In this document: piece by piece, positions 23,688-35,105 of the stretch
Numbering within the stretch: position 1 is the stretch's first letter
Layout of the letters: each line of letters starts with the position of its first letter
Assembly: GCF_018687715.1 (NCBI RefSeq)
Contig: NC_056761.1
Coordinates: 14,496,501 to 14,560,500, forward strand
DNA length: 64,000 bases
Direction of reading: 5' to 3'
Source: Carya illinoinensis
Taxonomy: Eukaryota; Streptophyta; Magnoliopsida; Fagales; Juglandaceae
Translations under genes and position numbers: made by a program
Notes under the pieces: model-generated
What the model saw: only the letters and a program-made list of their open reading frames with translations
Databases searched by the model: none
What the model was told of the DNA's origin: nothing

Positions 23688-23740
23688 AGGATCGATATAA
23701 AAAATGTTTTAGCTAGACTCAACAAGATCAAATTAAAGTA

Positions 23741-24162
23741 TCATCATGCTAAGAACATGATTCTCTTTTATATTTTTAAATACTTGCGAATGCTTAGCAT
23801 AAAGTTTAATATAATATCTACAAAATAAATAAATTTGAAGTTATACGAGTTCATACAAGTCATAACTACTTTAGATACAAGTTTGACTTATATAATAAGT
23901 CTAGCCTAAATTTTTGTTTGAATTTATGTTTTTCTTAAAACAACAGAAATCGAGACAAGTTCATAAGTTGAGCATGCACGAACAACTTGATTCATTTACA
24001 ACATCATTTACAAGGGTACTGCTAAATCCCCCAAGAATACCTACTAAATAATGCAAAGTTTTTTTTTTCCATTCATTTTTTTATATTCTTAAATATTTTT
24101 TAAAAAATTAAACAATTCACAATATCACTAAAAAATACTTAATCACCAAGTAAAATAAAATA

Positions 24163-24207
<45 letters not shown>

Positions 24208-24841
24208 AACAACAACAACAACAACAACATTTGGGACACACTTTGGGTCCCGAAAGCATTTCCCTATCTACAAATCTTGGATATTTGAAGTTGCCCAAAT
24301 AATATAAAAGTCTTGGGATTGCTCTCAAGAGACTCGTTTGATCCATTACCTTGTTACAATACGCACAAATAGAAGTCCACAAATATTAGAGCAATGAAGG
24401 CAAACAAACCCTTTTTCTCTTCTCAAAGAACAATGACAGGAGTTCTTCTCCTTTTTACTGTTGATCGGATAACATATTTATCATTGTGTGTAGAGATGCT
24501 CCCAACATTTCAGAAGCAAGGGGTTGAAGTCAGGAATCTCGGTAATCCTAGTTTCGGCAGCTTCGGCAAGTCTCCTTACTGGATTTTGTACTCTCTTCGT
24601 GAATCTAGAGTACCTTGAGGGATGTGGCATTGCCCCATTTTAGAGTTGTGTATATAGAAGTGACAGATCCAGAAATGATCTCTCTTCTATTCCAATAATA
24701 AGTTTTTGAATATAATGGATATTCGTTTGTATAACAATACAAAAAGGATACTTCAAGCATTCAAGTTGTTTCAAGTTTTCACCCAAATCATGGTTAATAA
24801 CAGATCATGAACAATAAAGCATGATTGTCTCTCTTCAACAG
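23741..24841. other. Intergenic DNA with poly(A)/(CAA)n tract
   Basis: No gene is supported. A run of about 38 A at 24169-24206 followed by (CAA)n at 24207-24228 looks like the tail of a plus-strand retroposed sequence, but I cannot identify the body. An ORF at 24394-24618 has no recognisable features. Confidence 0.5.
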
Positions 24842-24965
24842 AGAAATTAATATTTCCATCCAAAATTAAGATTTCAATTAAGAAAAAGAAAACGGTTGAA
24901 TACACTAGGATATAATAGATATAAACAAATACATTGTTCCTTTTAGGGGAAAAAAAAAATAGATC
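24842..24965. repeat. Dispersed repeat, copy 2 (partner at 1-125)
   Basis: Same orientation as the copy at the left edge, including GAAATTAATATTT at the start and ATAATAGATATAAACAAATA followed by an A-run. The two lie at similar distances upstream of transposon-rich stretches; the family is not identified. Confidence 0.7.
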
Positions 24966-27202
24966 TTTTGACCTTTAGAAACTTGTTTAGGTCAAGCTTT
25001 TTAGTTGAGTTAAGGTAAAGTAATCTAAATAGCTCAACTAAAAAGCTCTTAAACTGATTGACAGAATTATAACTTTATACAAATATTTCGGACAAATCTT
25101 TCCAAATTTCAGCAGTAATACCACGTCGTTACATGATGATCCAAGCATGTAGTAGAGGATAGTCCTCCTATATTGGTTTGCTCAGCGTAAGCAGACTTTT
25201 TTTAGTATAAATTCCCATTGAGATTGACTGTCTCCTTGAATGAAATACCACCACAGCTCCTGAATTTTATCCATGACTAATAAAAAAGGGTTTGAAGGAC
25301 CATCACAAAGATTAAGAACCGGTAAAAAAAGAGAAGAGAAGCGATAGAGAATTTTACAAGAAATTTAACATCTTGATCCATTGTGGAAAGTATTGTTCTA
25401 ATATCATGATAAAACATGAGCACCCAATGAAGCTTATCTTAAGAACTGAAAGAGAAGATAAAGAACAGGGCTCAAAGAATAGAGGAAAAGAAGCAGAGAA
25501 AAAAAATAGAATTTCATTTCTATTATCCTTTTTTTTTTTTCCCTAACGAGACATTGAGAGCAGCGGGGCTTGGCATACATGACTTAATTAGATAGGGCGA
25601 CGGTGACTGCAAGATTTTGAGTTTCCTACTTGTGGAAGTTTAAGGACTTTATTCCTAGAAGTTCAAGGACTTTTTTATAGGCTAGAAGTCCACTTATCTT
25701 AATCTTGGACTTGGGCTGGGCGTTGCTAGATGTTGGGCTCTAATGGATTTATTTGGGTCTGTCACTTATGTCCAAAACGAAACCCTTCTTAAAAAAAACT
25801 AGAACACCTTCAAAGTTATCATTTCATATATCGGGCTCTAAAATTGTCACTCTAGAAAGATGCATTCAAGTCAAGTTTAACTTATATAGTTATTATCTTC
25901 GACCGACTGAGATTGATTTTTTTTATTTGGTTTTTCTTTTAGCTACTAAGCATACGTAAGTGAGAGGATAATAATGAAGATGTGGCGTTATCAATCAATA
26001 ACTAAATTTATTATTCTTAAAAGAAAGAGTTGATTTAATGGTAGATAGACAATACCACATCAATACAACCAGATAAAAATGAGATGAGAGTGTTATATAT
26101 ATCATATCTTGTAGAATTATTTAGATTTCCGAATACATTATAAGAGAAATCTAGAAGGACTAGAGTGATTTAAAAAAATGTATTCAAGAAAAGAAAATGT
26201 GGCAATAGAGATTTACTATCGAAATGCCCTACTATTTTTGAAATGGGTTCATTTGGCAAATTTGTTGTAAAGAAATTGACATTTTGGAATAAAGTTATTG
26301 CCAACAGAGATTGTTACTAAAATATTTTCTACAATTTGATTGAGATATATATAGTATGTGGCCCACATTGTATTTAATGTTGAAATTAATATTACTTATG
26401 AATATTAATATTCAGTGCCCTGAGCTACATATCATCTATTATGGAGTAATGCGATAGAAATCTCAAAACTTGAGAATTTTATCTGAAAATGCAAAAGCCT
26501 AATCATTGCATACAAAAATAACTAAACAAGAATAAAAACCTGAATTAAAATAACCTCAATTTGCAACAATTTAACTACTCAAGATAGTATGATACTATCA
26601 ACATAGAATCTATTAATCTACCTCTTTTTGAACGATTGAAACTGTTTCAATAAAAAAAAGTTTTGAAAATCTCAACCCGTATGTCGTCTACGGTTGTACG
26701 TTATGAAGCAGCAGGGCTTATGTCACAGCTAAGTGCTGTAATGACAAATGATATATGAACAATTTATTTTACAATCTGTTCTACAATTATATTTTAAATG
26801 AAGAAAATTTTGATAAAATAATATATACAATTAGTAACATCGTTTTATAAAAATACCTTCAATTTAAAACATTTATGATTGTATATATAAAATATTAGAA
26901 AAAAGATTATACATATATTTTTACTAAAAAGTAATTATATATAATACATTAACTTTGTCATATCCATTTTATCACTTTCATTGATACTGATTCCAATAGT
27001 ATACTCCCGACTTCAGACCCCTGTGTACTAGTGCAAGCCTTTGTCACCCCCACTTCCACGTAACCCCAATTGCACACGGCCACCGCCACTCCTTCACATT
27101 GGATCCCATTTGGCTTGGTAATTTCCTCCCTTTTTTTCCAACATTTTAAAAGTTTCAATATTCTAGATGTAAAACTCGTATGTGACACATTTGAATAAAT
27201 CA
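24966..27202. other. Intergenic DNA; possible old copia LTR at 25396-25760 (minus)
   Basis: Around 25396-25412 the sequence GTTCTAATATCATGATAAAA resembles the reverse complement of a worn primer-binding site abutting an LTR, and a T-rich, purine-rich stretch follows, as in copia LTRs. This is weak. An ORF at 26958-27203 on the minus strand is next to the copia insertion and has no recognised domain. Nothing else is visible. Confidence 0.3.
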
Positions 27203-27207
27203 ATACT

Positions 27208-27486
27208 TGTTATAAAATTATGAAAATAGAGAAAGAAATTCAAAGATACAGAGAAAGCTCAGAGAGGTTGAGAGAGAATGAGAGAGGAGATTCTCTTATT
27301 GATCTGTTATCAAACTTATGAATTCCTTAAAGAATTCAACGATATATATAGGCGTACAAAGGGGACTATGCTTGCTCACTATGCTAGCACTATGCACTAT
27401 ACATATGTCGGCCAACTTACTATGCTAGTACTATGCTTTTGACGACTAGCTAAATGTGGTCATACAATTCAAGATAGTTTATAACA
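27208..27486 (-). repeat. Copia LTR (3' LTR in element orientation)
   Basis: 279 bp with TGTTATAAA...TTATAACA ends. It contains CAACGATATATATAGGCGTA, which includes a TATA-like box when read on either strand, and short CTATGCTAGCACTATG repeats whose number differs from the other LTR (291 bp). Confidence 0.93.
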
Positions 27487-27711
27487 CTTCCCCTTTGGAT
27501 GACCATATTTTAAGAATATGCCTCGTTAAAACCTTGCCAAGGAAAAACCCTGTGGGAAAAAACCAATGGCGAAGGAAAAAGAGTACAGTATTCATGTGTA
27601 TCGCCGAGTGCTTTAGGATTGCATCATTAAAACCTTGCAAAGGAAAACCCAGTGGGATAAAACCGTAGCGAAGGAAAAAGAGTACAATCAGCACAAGTCT
27701 TCAAAACATTA

Positions 27712-28083
27712 CTTCCCCTGAAAAGTGCATGTTAACAGGTCTTCAAACCTCCGCATTCCAATGTTCTGCACAATTTTCTTAAATGTTGCAGTTGTAGTTG
27801 TTGGACTATCATTAATCACTGGAAGACCACACTTTTCTTGAATATGTTGGATCATTGATATTAGCCAAATGCATTCTCGACCTGCCTTATGAATTGCAAT
27901 GATCTCTGAGTGATTTGAAGAGGTAGTAGATAGTGTTTGTTTGACAGATCTCCATGATATAGCAGAATTTCCATAAGTAAATACATATCTAGTTTGAGAT
28001 CTACCTCTGTGTGGATCTGAAAGATAACATGTATCTGCATATCCAACTAATTGTGGACTTGAACCATGTTGATAAAATAATCA
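27712..28083 (-). pseudogene. Copia RNase H (pol C-terminus)
   Basis: Reading the minus strand from 28083, an uninterrupted frame encodes LFYQHGSSPQLVGYADTCYL, then SDPHRGRSQTRYVF, ISWRSVKQTL, SNHSEIIAIHKAGREC and ends near QNIGMRRFEDL. This is the typical copia RNase H core. Upstream of LFY the similarity stops abruptly at about 28085, where the foreign segment begins, so the domain is detached from its reverse transcriptase. Confidence 0.9.
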
Positions 28084-28149
28084 CAACTGGATCTTTCTGC
28101 TCATCACTACTCTTCTGGAGTTGTACTCTTCTGGAGTTCTTGTAAATAA

Positions 28150-28468
28150 CACAGTTAGTAGAGTATTCATCAACATTAAACCGCTAACGTCATTTTTTAA
28201 TAAAAACGGTGGCCAGCCTTTTAAGATCAGACAAGCATCGCGGATTTTCAACTCCTCTGTAGGTGTCAGGCGTGCTGTCAGGCGCCGCAGAGCTATGAAG
28301 CTATATTTCGTCTCTTTTCTCTTGCTTCACGAGAGATGCTGTATCATAATTTTCTCTATAAAAGAGATATTCGGCTCATCTTCATTCGCATCTCATCTTC
28401 TTCACTTTTCTGTAATCATACTGCATTTTTACTCTTTCTGCATTCTTATCCTGCAATCTCTCTCTGCA
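28150..28468 (+). promoter_or_regulatory. Putative promoter and leader of the ORF at 28469
   Basis: TATAAAAG at 28357-28364 is a good plant TATA box, 105 bases before the ATG. It is followed by a C/T-rich leader (CTCATCTTCATTCGCATCTC), typical of plant 5' UTRs. AACGTCA near 28185 resembles a TGACG-type element. The whole segment faces against the host copia element. Confidence 0.5.
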
Positions 28469-28894
28469 ATGGCTCAGCAATCTTCTCAAGGTCAATATAT
28501 GAGGTATTCTGCACCTCGTTCATCAACTATTCCTGCTTTTACCACAGGTGCTGTCATGCAATATAATGATTTGACTCATAGGTCAGATAATGAAACTATC
28601 TATGAGCTTGTGAGTCTCGGCACCCGATACTCGTCATCCATTGTCGCATTTTCTCAGCGACTGCAATCCAGAACTTGTGGAGTTGACAAACTCCACGAGA
28701 ATATTGCTATACTTCAGCGACTTCTTTTGGAGTCCAACATGAAGATAGAATCAATAAAGCAAGAGAATAGGAATTTAAAATCCTTGCTTAAATCTTCTTT
28801 TCGATTGCCCACCCCTTTAGATAGGGATGCCATGCAGATTCTTGAAGAACAAGAGCGTTTGAAGAATGAGGCAAAGTGCCTCAAATTTCTATAA
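28469..28894 (+). CDS. Unrecognised 141-aa coiled-coil protein inside the copia element
   Basis: The ATG at 28469 follows a TATA box and pyrimidine-rich leader, and the frame is intact to TAA at 28892-28894. The N-terminal third is rich in Gln, Ser, Tyr and Thr (MAQQSSQGQYMRYSAPRSS). The rest is helical: a segment around SLGTRYSSSIVAFSQRLQSR, then heptad-like coiled coil (ILQRLLLESNMKIESIKQEN), then EEQERLKNEAK near the end. No domain is recognised. It runs opposite to a pol gene full of stops, so its openness is notable. It could be a captured host or viral gene piece or an accessory ORF of a transposon family. In-frame sequence continues upstream to 28121 but lacks support. Confidence 0.5.
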   Translation: MAQQSSQGQYMRYSAPRSSTIPAFTTGAVMQYNDLTHRSDNETIYELVSLGTRYSSSIVAFSQRLQSRTCGVDKLHENIAILQRLLLESNMKIESIKQENRNLKSLLKSSFRLPTPLDRDAMQILEEQERLKNEAKCLKFL

Positions 28895-28899
28895 TTCTT

Positions 28900-30300
28900 G
28901 CTTTAAGATAATAAAATAATATTTCACAAATATTCATATTTGTGTATCTATCATTTGGTAGATATCTGTGTGCTCTTTTTTATTTCTTCTTTAATAATGC
29001 ACACTTCATATCAAACCCATAATATGAATCTGAAATACTAATTGTATTAAAAGATGGTATTTCATGACTAATAACATCATCCATCTTCCCCTTGAAGCCG
29101 TAAGGGTTTCAGATTTATATTTCAAATATATGCAGTTTTTATGAGCTCTTCTGGAGCCTCAATGACATTTAAATCATATATATAAACTGCAATGATAGCT
29201 TGTTTCCATTTGCGTTTGGATTGCTTTAGATCATATAAGGATCTTTGAAACTTGATAGAATACATATTTCCAGATGTATTCATATTAGAAGCTTCAGACA
29301 TTTTCTATCCTTCAGGGATTTTCATATATATATCATGATCCAATGATCCATATAAATATGCAGTTAATCATACATATCCAAACTCTCGGTAACTTTCAAG
29401 CTAATAAAAATCTCAATATAATTTCAACCACTTTAAAATCATATCAATATTGTTTCTTCGAGAAACTAACTTGTGATTTCTATATCAAATTTTCATATTA
29501 AAAGTTTCAGGCTTTTTATATCATGTATATAAATATCCACTGATATTTAACAAAAATCACCTCTTTAGGTGTTTGGACTTCAAGTCCATATTTATCACAT
29601 TTTACTTAGTGATATCAATTCTGCAGGAATTGAGAAACTGACTCGTGATTTATATATCACATTTTTATTTCCTTTCTATAAATACCCACTGACATTCAAC
29701 AAGCATCACCTCTTTAGGTGTTTGGACTATAAGTCCCGATGTATCATATTTTAGTAGTGAATCAATTCTGCAGGAATTGTTTCTTTCAAATATTGGCCAA
29801 TATTTTACGTCGGTATTCTTCGACGATTCTTGATTCACTTTCATCATTACTTCTGATAATGTCAATTGCCATCTCATATGGAAATACGTTGTCGACAACG
29901 ATTTTATTTCTATCCATAATTTCTCCATTATTCATGAAATGTAACGAGATCTCGTTATTTTCAGGTACCTGTCCCTCTTCAAGGGAAGACATTTTCATGA
30001 AAAACCTCTTCAGGAGGCACTTTTCAGGAGATTTATACTCTTCAAGAGTTTATATAGGAGAATTTTATACAGAAAATTTAGATGGACTTTATTGCTTGTT
30101 CTGTGGGTATGGTCTCTTCAGGAGCACCAAATTATTTGTGCTTTTCTCTTTTGAGATGCTCTATCTTTTGTATCAATACGTCTCACATGCCTTTAAACAT
30201 GTCTTTAGACTGCTGAATTTCTTAATTGTCCTACAGGGACTTCAATCCTCGCTGGGATTTTAGCAGCTAGAATATGAGACATTTTTATCTTATTGCATCC
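28900..30300 (-). pseudogene. Copia integrase tail, linker and reverse transcriptase, heavily decayed
   Basis: On the minus strand from about 30280, AARIPARIEVPVGQL-like sequence marks the end of integrase. Then come VPENNEISLHFMNNGEIMDR and NKIVVDNVFPYEMAIDI (about 29970-29850), VECQWVFIERK (about 29665), TAYLYGSLDHDIYMKIPEG (about 29350) and FQRSLYDLKQSKRKW. These are ordered as in copia pol. Stops and frame changes are frequent, and the catalytic YVDD region reads YIYD. The repeated phrase CTTCTGGAG/CTTCAGGAG on the plus strand is the complement of decayed codons, not a regulatory repeat. Confidence 0.85.
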
Positions 30301-31480
30301 AAAATTTAATTATCATCTGAACTTCTGGTTCACATATGATAATTAAGATAACGTCGAATTATTTCATCTTATTTACTTCTGGCAAATTTTTCTTTCCACT
30401 TCTGGTGGTAAGACTTTATAGTAAAAGAATCTTCTGGTTCTTTTATGGACGTCCATATGAAAATCATTCGACTTATCGTAATTGATTTTGGATGATCAAG
30501 ATAACCATTAAAAGATACAAATATTTTGAATCATATCACCTTTTGATGCATCATAATATTTGATTCAATAATTTGTATAATATCATCTCAAAGAGAAAGT
30601 TTACAGCTTTTCCAATACGAGCTTCTGGCCCGAAAAGATATTCATTATCACGTCCAATCTCTTAGTTTCTTTGAATGAAACGCATCATTCTTTTCACTTC
30701 AGGGAATAAAATGATATAAATTCATTATCATTCACTTCAGGGAATGATGTAGATCTATTAAGATGTGAATGATGATTCTTATAAAAAACTCATTATTTTG
30801 CTCAGTCACTGAAAGACCAGATATAAATTTAGAATATATTGTGAACGTTTACATTTCATATTGCTACTTCAGGAGCATACTCGATATTGGTACTTTAGGA
30901 GCACATTCGAGACATTCATTCAAATATATATTCTTTCTACAATTTCAATTATGCAACTTCAGGTACACAAATCATAATGAGCTTTTGGTACAAGTATCAC
31001 TCATATAAGATACTCAATAAAATTATTGATTTAGGACGATCTTTCAGTGCGAAAGCTTTTTGCGTGTGTTATTAACTCCACTTTTTACTCAAAAGCTTTT
31101 AAGAAAAGTCTAACTTATCCAGCGCCTCAATAATCATAATCTATCAAATAAACATGTCAGAAAGTCAAGAAAAATAGCAGCCCATGAAACTCAAATGTTT
31201 AGCACGGAATTGAAAATAAGAATATAGCTTACGAGGCATGGGTCCTGCTCGTTTTGGCACAAGCTCCAGAGGTGGCCATGTAGGTCTCCTTCTCTTTCAT
31301 TATTTTATTTTTTCTTTGTTCATTTGTTGCCGACAAGCCCCATGCCTTTTGACTTTTCTTCTCCTGTAGGAAAAACTAATAGAAATTATTAGTTAAATAT
31401 AATATGCCAACCACTCTCGAAAGCTAATGGAATTTGTTAGTCAATTATGGCATGCTAAATCATTAAAAAAAATTTTCCTG
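30301..31480 (-). pseudogene. Further decayed copia internal sequence
   Basis: The plus strand keeps showing the same TTCAGG(G/A)A and CTTCTGG phrases as the linker, consistent with integrase-region codons on the minus strand. No frame stays open beyond about 80 codons, and no catalytic motif can be placed. From about 31200 the composition changes toward the captured GC-rich segment. Confidence 0.5.
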
Positions 31481-31679
31481 TCTTTGCTAGCTGGAGGCTT
31501 GAGCTAATAATGAAAGCACCGGTTCCTGGAAACCAGCTCTCCAGTTCTTCTTCTTCCTTTTATCTGGCCTTTTGATCTCTGGACTTTTGCTCATCACCAC
31601 CGCCTCTACCATCTCCGAATATTCTCCAGCCTAGCATCACCCTCTATAGCAGTCTTTCTTAGCTGCTCTATCCGCACCA

Positions 31680-32123
31680 CGAGCCATGGGCTCGGAGCTT
31701 TTCATGCCCGAGCCTCCTCCCCGGCGAACCTGCCAAACTGGAAGTTCTCGAAAGTGCGGTAAGCTTCTCCTCGGCGACGATGGATTTGAGCTGAGCCTCG
31801 TCAGATCTCCAGGTCGGCGGCATAGTCGGTGCCGGCGTTTTCATCAGCATAGGCCGGGGCAGCCGAAGAAAACCCACTGGACGTTTTTGTCCCTGGGTTC
31901 GTGACGCAGAGGGAGGGGCTTCTGGGCAAGCAGGGACAGTGATTTGGATGTCATGGAGAAGATCTGCGTTGAGCCTCTCGCCCAGGACAACCCGCTGTAC
32001 CGGTCACGGTAGAGGAGGATCCGAGATTTGGTTCGGTGTCGCTGGAGAGTGAATCCGACGGTTGGAAGAAATTGTTGGGGTTGATCGGTTGAGAATCGCC
32101 GATCTAGCAACCTTGAAAGTCAT
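31680..32123 (-). pseudogene. Captured host-gene fragment resembling mitochondrial adenylate kinase N-terminus
   Basis: On the minus strand an ATG at 32123-32121 opens MTFKVARSAILNRSTPTISS, Arg/Ser-rich and lacking acids like a mitochondrial transit peptide. In another frame lower down, RDKNVQWVFFGCPG (about 31900-31855) resembles the beginning of the adenylate kinase core, whose P-loop is GCPGxGKGT. The match breaks immediately after GCPG. The segment is GC-rich relative to the AT-rich element and lies between the primer-binding side and integrase. I infer capture of host coding sequence. The assignment rests on one motif and composition, so it is tentative. Confidence 0.4.
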
Positions 32124-32195
32124 CGACTCCTTATCGATTTGAAGGACTCGGTATTTGATGAACGTTATGTTGATATGCGGAGCATCACCGCTTCA

Positions 32196-32384
<189 letters not shown>

Positions 32385-32585
32385 CTAGCCGTTGTAGAAA
32401 AATCTCATCGGCAAGCTTAATGGATCGATATAGATTTGATCATAGAACCAAAAAGCTTGGCTTTGAGTTTTACCTCAGATTCTTCAACTGAGTTTTAGCA
32501 ACCCAATCATCCTATGAAAGATGGATAGAAAAAATCGAGAACCATTCGATAGAAGGAAGATTTTTCACGCATCGTGCTGATAACG

Positions 32586-32876
32586 TGTTATAAAATTATG
32601 AAAATAGAGAAAGAAATTCAAAGATACAGAGAAAGCTCAGAGAGGTTGAGAGAAAATGAGTGAGGAGATTCTCTTATTGATCTGTTATCAAACTTATAAA
32701 TTTCTTAAAAAATTCAACGATATATATAGGCGTACAAAGGGGACTATACTTGCTAACTATGTTAGTACTATGTTAGCACTATGCTAGCACTATGTATTAT
32801 ATATATGTCGGCTAACTTACTATGTTAGTATTATGCTTTTGATGACTAAATAAATGTGGTCAGATAGTTTATAACA
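32586..32876 (-). repeat. Copia LTR (5' LTR in element orientation)
   Basis: 291 bp, same ends as the left LTR, with an expanded ACTATGTTAGTACTATG repeat. It is followed by the target duplication ATACT. The primer-binding segment lies just left of it. Confidence 0.93.
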
Positions 32877-32881
32877 ATACT

Positions 32882-34024
32882 GACCTTATCCGATTTAACA
32901 TTAATATATACATTTTTTTTTTCTTTTTTCTTTTTATACTATCGGCCTCAATAGTCATACATTGCCATAATATCAGAGTGATTTGGTCATGAAATTCTCT
33001 TTCCAAGGAGCTGTCTACAGATTAGGGCTGCTTTTGGTGCGACACCCAGTTGCTTCTTTTTTCTTGTCTTCGAGTGATTTGTCATTTTTGGCTTGGAGCA
33101 TCATACTCAAAGGGATATACCCATATTTATTTGTTTGGATGGTAGTGCTGCGTTGTCATTTTCAGACATTGCTAACGCAGGTTTTAGGTCAAATAGCTTT
33201 TATTTTGTCGGCCCCTAGTGCACGGCAATCTTAGTAGTTGAAACACTGGTATTGCTGAAAGGAAAAATTTAATTATAAGAATATTTATATATTAATGTGT
33301 ATTAATATAATATAATTAATTAAAAAATAAATTTTATTGAAAATAGTGTTAATTTAAATTTTAAATATAAAAAAATCAGTATTAATATGCAGATTAATAC
33401 ATAAATTTACTTGTAAGTAACAAAACTCTTGCTGAAAGCAGTGTTAGTGTATTTTTATAATTTGTATCATTAACGAGCTACATTATTTAATTATTTGGCT
33501 ACGTCAACTATATATAAAAGAAAAAATCTAATATCAAGTCGGTAGATAGATAGAACATATATAATAAATTTTAAAATTAAAATATTATAAATAAAATTTT
33601 ACTATTGAAGTAATATATACGGATGATGTGGTCTACCAGCTTGAGAATATATAGAATAACTCTATATAAAATGTGATTCTTTTAACAATTAAACCATTTA
33701 TAACTTTTTATAAAATTCTGAGAACAAACTACGGAATTAGTCCCGTCTTTCTACATAAATTGCTATATATATAATATTATTTTTTCTTTTGATTTTTAAA
33801 TATTGATGAATACGAAGTTTTATCAATTAAAAAAACATTCTGCTTATTATTTTCTACAATATCACACATTAATATTAATTTATTTTTTTTCTTATTTTAT
33901 TTAAATATATATTGGTATATAAATATATATTGTATATAAATATATATTTAAATAGAATCATAAAAATGATCAATCATGATATACGGTATAGCTAGAGACG
34001 ATAAATATGATTCATTTATTCAAC
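32882..34024. other. Intergenic DNA between copia and hAT-type elements
   Basis: AT-rich DNA without a supported gene. An ORF at 32983-33234 has no recognised features. It contains one diverged MITE copy (33268-33436). Confidence 0.5.
33268..33436 (+). mobile_element. MITE, copy 2 (diverged)
   Basis: Shares AAATTTTATTGAAAA, GTGTTAATTTAAATTTTAAA and GTAACAAAACTCTTG with the copies at 2930 and 34025. The left half has drifted to AT-rich sequence. Confidence 0.6.
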
Positions 34025-34190
34025 AAGAGTTTTGCTATATACAAGCATAGTCGCGCACTAATCTGCGTACTAACACTGATTTATTCATACTTAAAATTTA
34101 AATTAACACTGTTTTCAATAAAATCTACTTTTTGACCAATCACATCACATTGGTGCACAGATTAGTGCATAATTGTGCTTACAACTATAC
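34025..34190 (-). mobile_element. MITE, copy 3 (inverted relative to copies 1 and 2)
   Basis: Its reverse complement aligns with 2930-3083 almost throughout (GTGATTGGTCAAAAAGTAGA; CAGATTAGTGCGCGACT). Its ends are imperfect inverted repeats built on GCACTAATCTG(C/T)G. It sits 0.6 kb from copy 2 in the opposite orientation, so the two could form a stem in RNA. Confidence 0.65.
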
Positions 34191-34264
34191 TTTTCCATTC
34201 AACAAACACGTACAAGATGTTGAAGAAGAAGTAATTAATTAACTTCATGGTCGTGACTTGTGGG

Positions 34265-34957
34265 TAGGGGTGTAACCGGTCCGGTTTGGTCCGGTTTTAA
34301 ACAAAATTTAGGACTGAACCGGTATATACCGGTTTTGCATTTTTCAAAACCGATTACGCACCGATTACCCTCTTAAAACGGTACTCCGGTTTTACCGGTT
34401 TTCGGTCCGGTTCGGTCCAGTTTTACCGATTTTAATGTACTATATTAGATATTATATAATATATATAATATAGTATATAATACTATAGTGATAATATATT
34501 GTAGTATATTATAATATATATTATAATTATATTATAGACTATAATGATATATTATATTATAATATAATATATAGTGATATAGTATAAGTATAACTATTAA
34601 TATACACTATATAATATTAGTATAACTATTAATACAATAAGCAAAATGATATAAGATTTTAAAATTTAATATTATATTAATTAGTAATTTATCATATAGT
34701 ACAAAACTATTTTATATATAGTTATATATTATATATAAATATTATATACAATATAAAAAATTAAAATATATATATATATATAAATCGGTCCGGTCCGGTT
34801 TTAATAAAAAACAAATTGGAACCAGACCGATTTTGACCGGTTTTAAAAAAACTAAAACCGATACCGGACCGAACCAACCTCGGAACCAGACCGATGCCAC
34901 CGGTTTGGTCCGGTCCGGTCCGGTTTACCGGTTTATCGGTTTTTTTTTACACCCCTA
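34265..34957. mobile_element. Non-autonomous hAT-type MITE
   Basis: Terminal inverted repeats TAGGGGTGTAA/TTACACCCCTA bound 693 bp with no coding capacity. The flanks CTTGTGGG (34257-34264) and CTCGTGGG (34958-34965) form an 8-bp target duplication with one mismatch, as expected for hAT. Subterminal regions are packed with CCGGTTT/CCGGACC motifs; the middle is almost pure A/T. It ends 148 bp before the receptor-kinase ATG at 35106. Confidence 0.92.
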
Positions 34958-35105
34958 CTCGTGGGGCTTTTCTCTCCTAATCGTAATTTCGGGACGATGG
35001 AATCCCTTTAAATATAAGTGACGTCTCGCTTCTTCTTCCTCTCACAGTCTCACTGCAACAACACCACTATAACTTCAAATACCTCAACCAATATATACGC
35101 TACTC

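Noticed and set aside
24143..24382. Minus-strand ORF with Cys and Phe runs
   Set aside because: The runs are translations of (CAA)n and poly(A).
29739..30263. Plus-strand ORF of 174 codons
   Set aside because: It is the shadow of copia pol, which reads on the minus strand with recognisable motifs.
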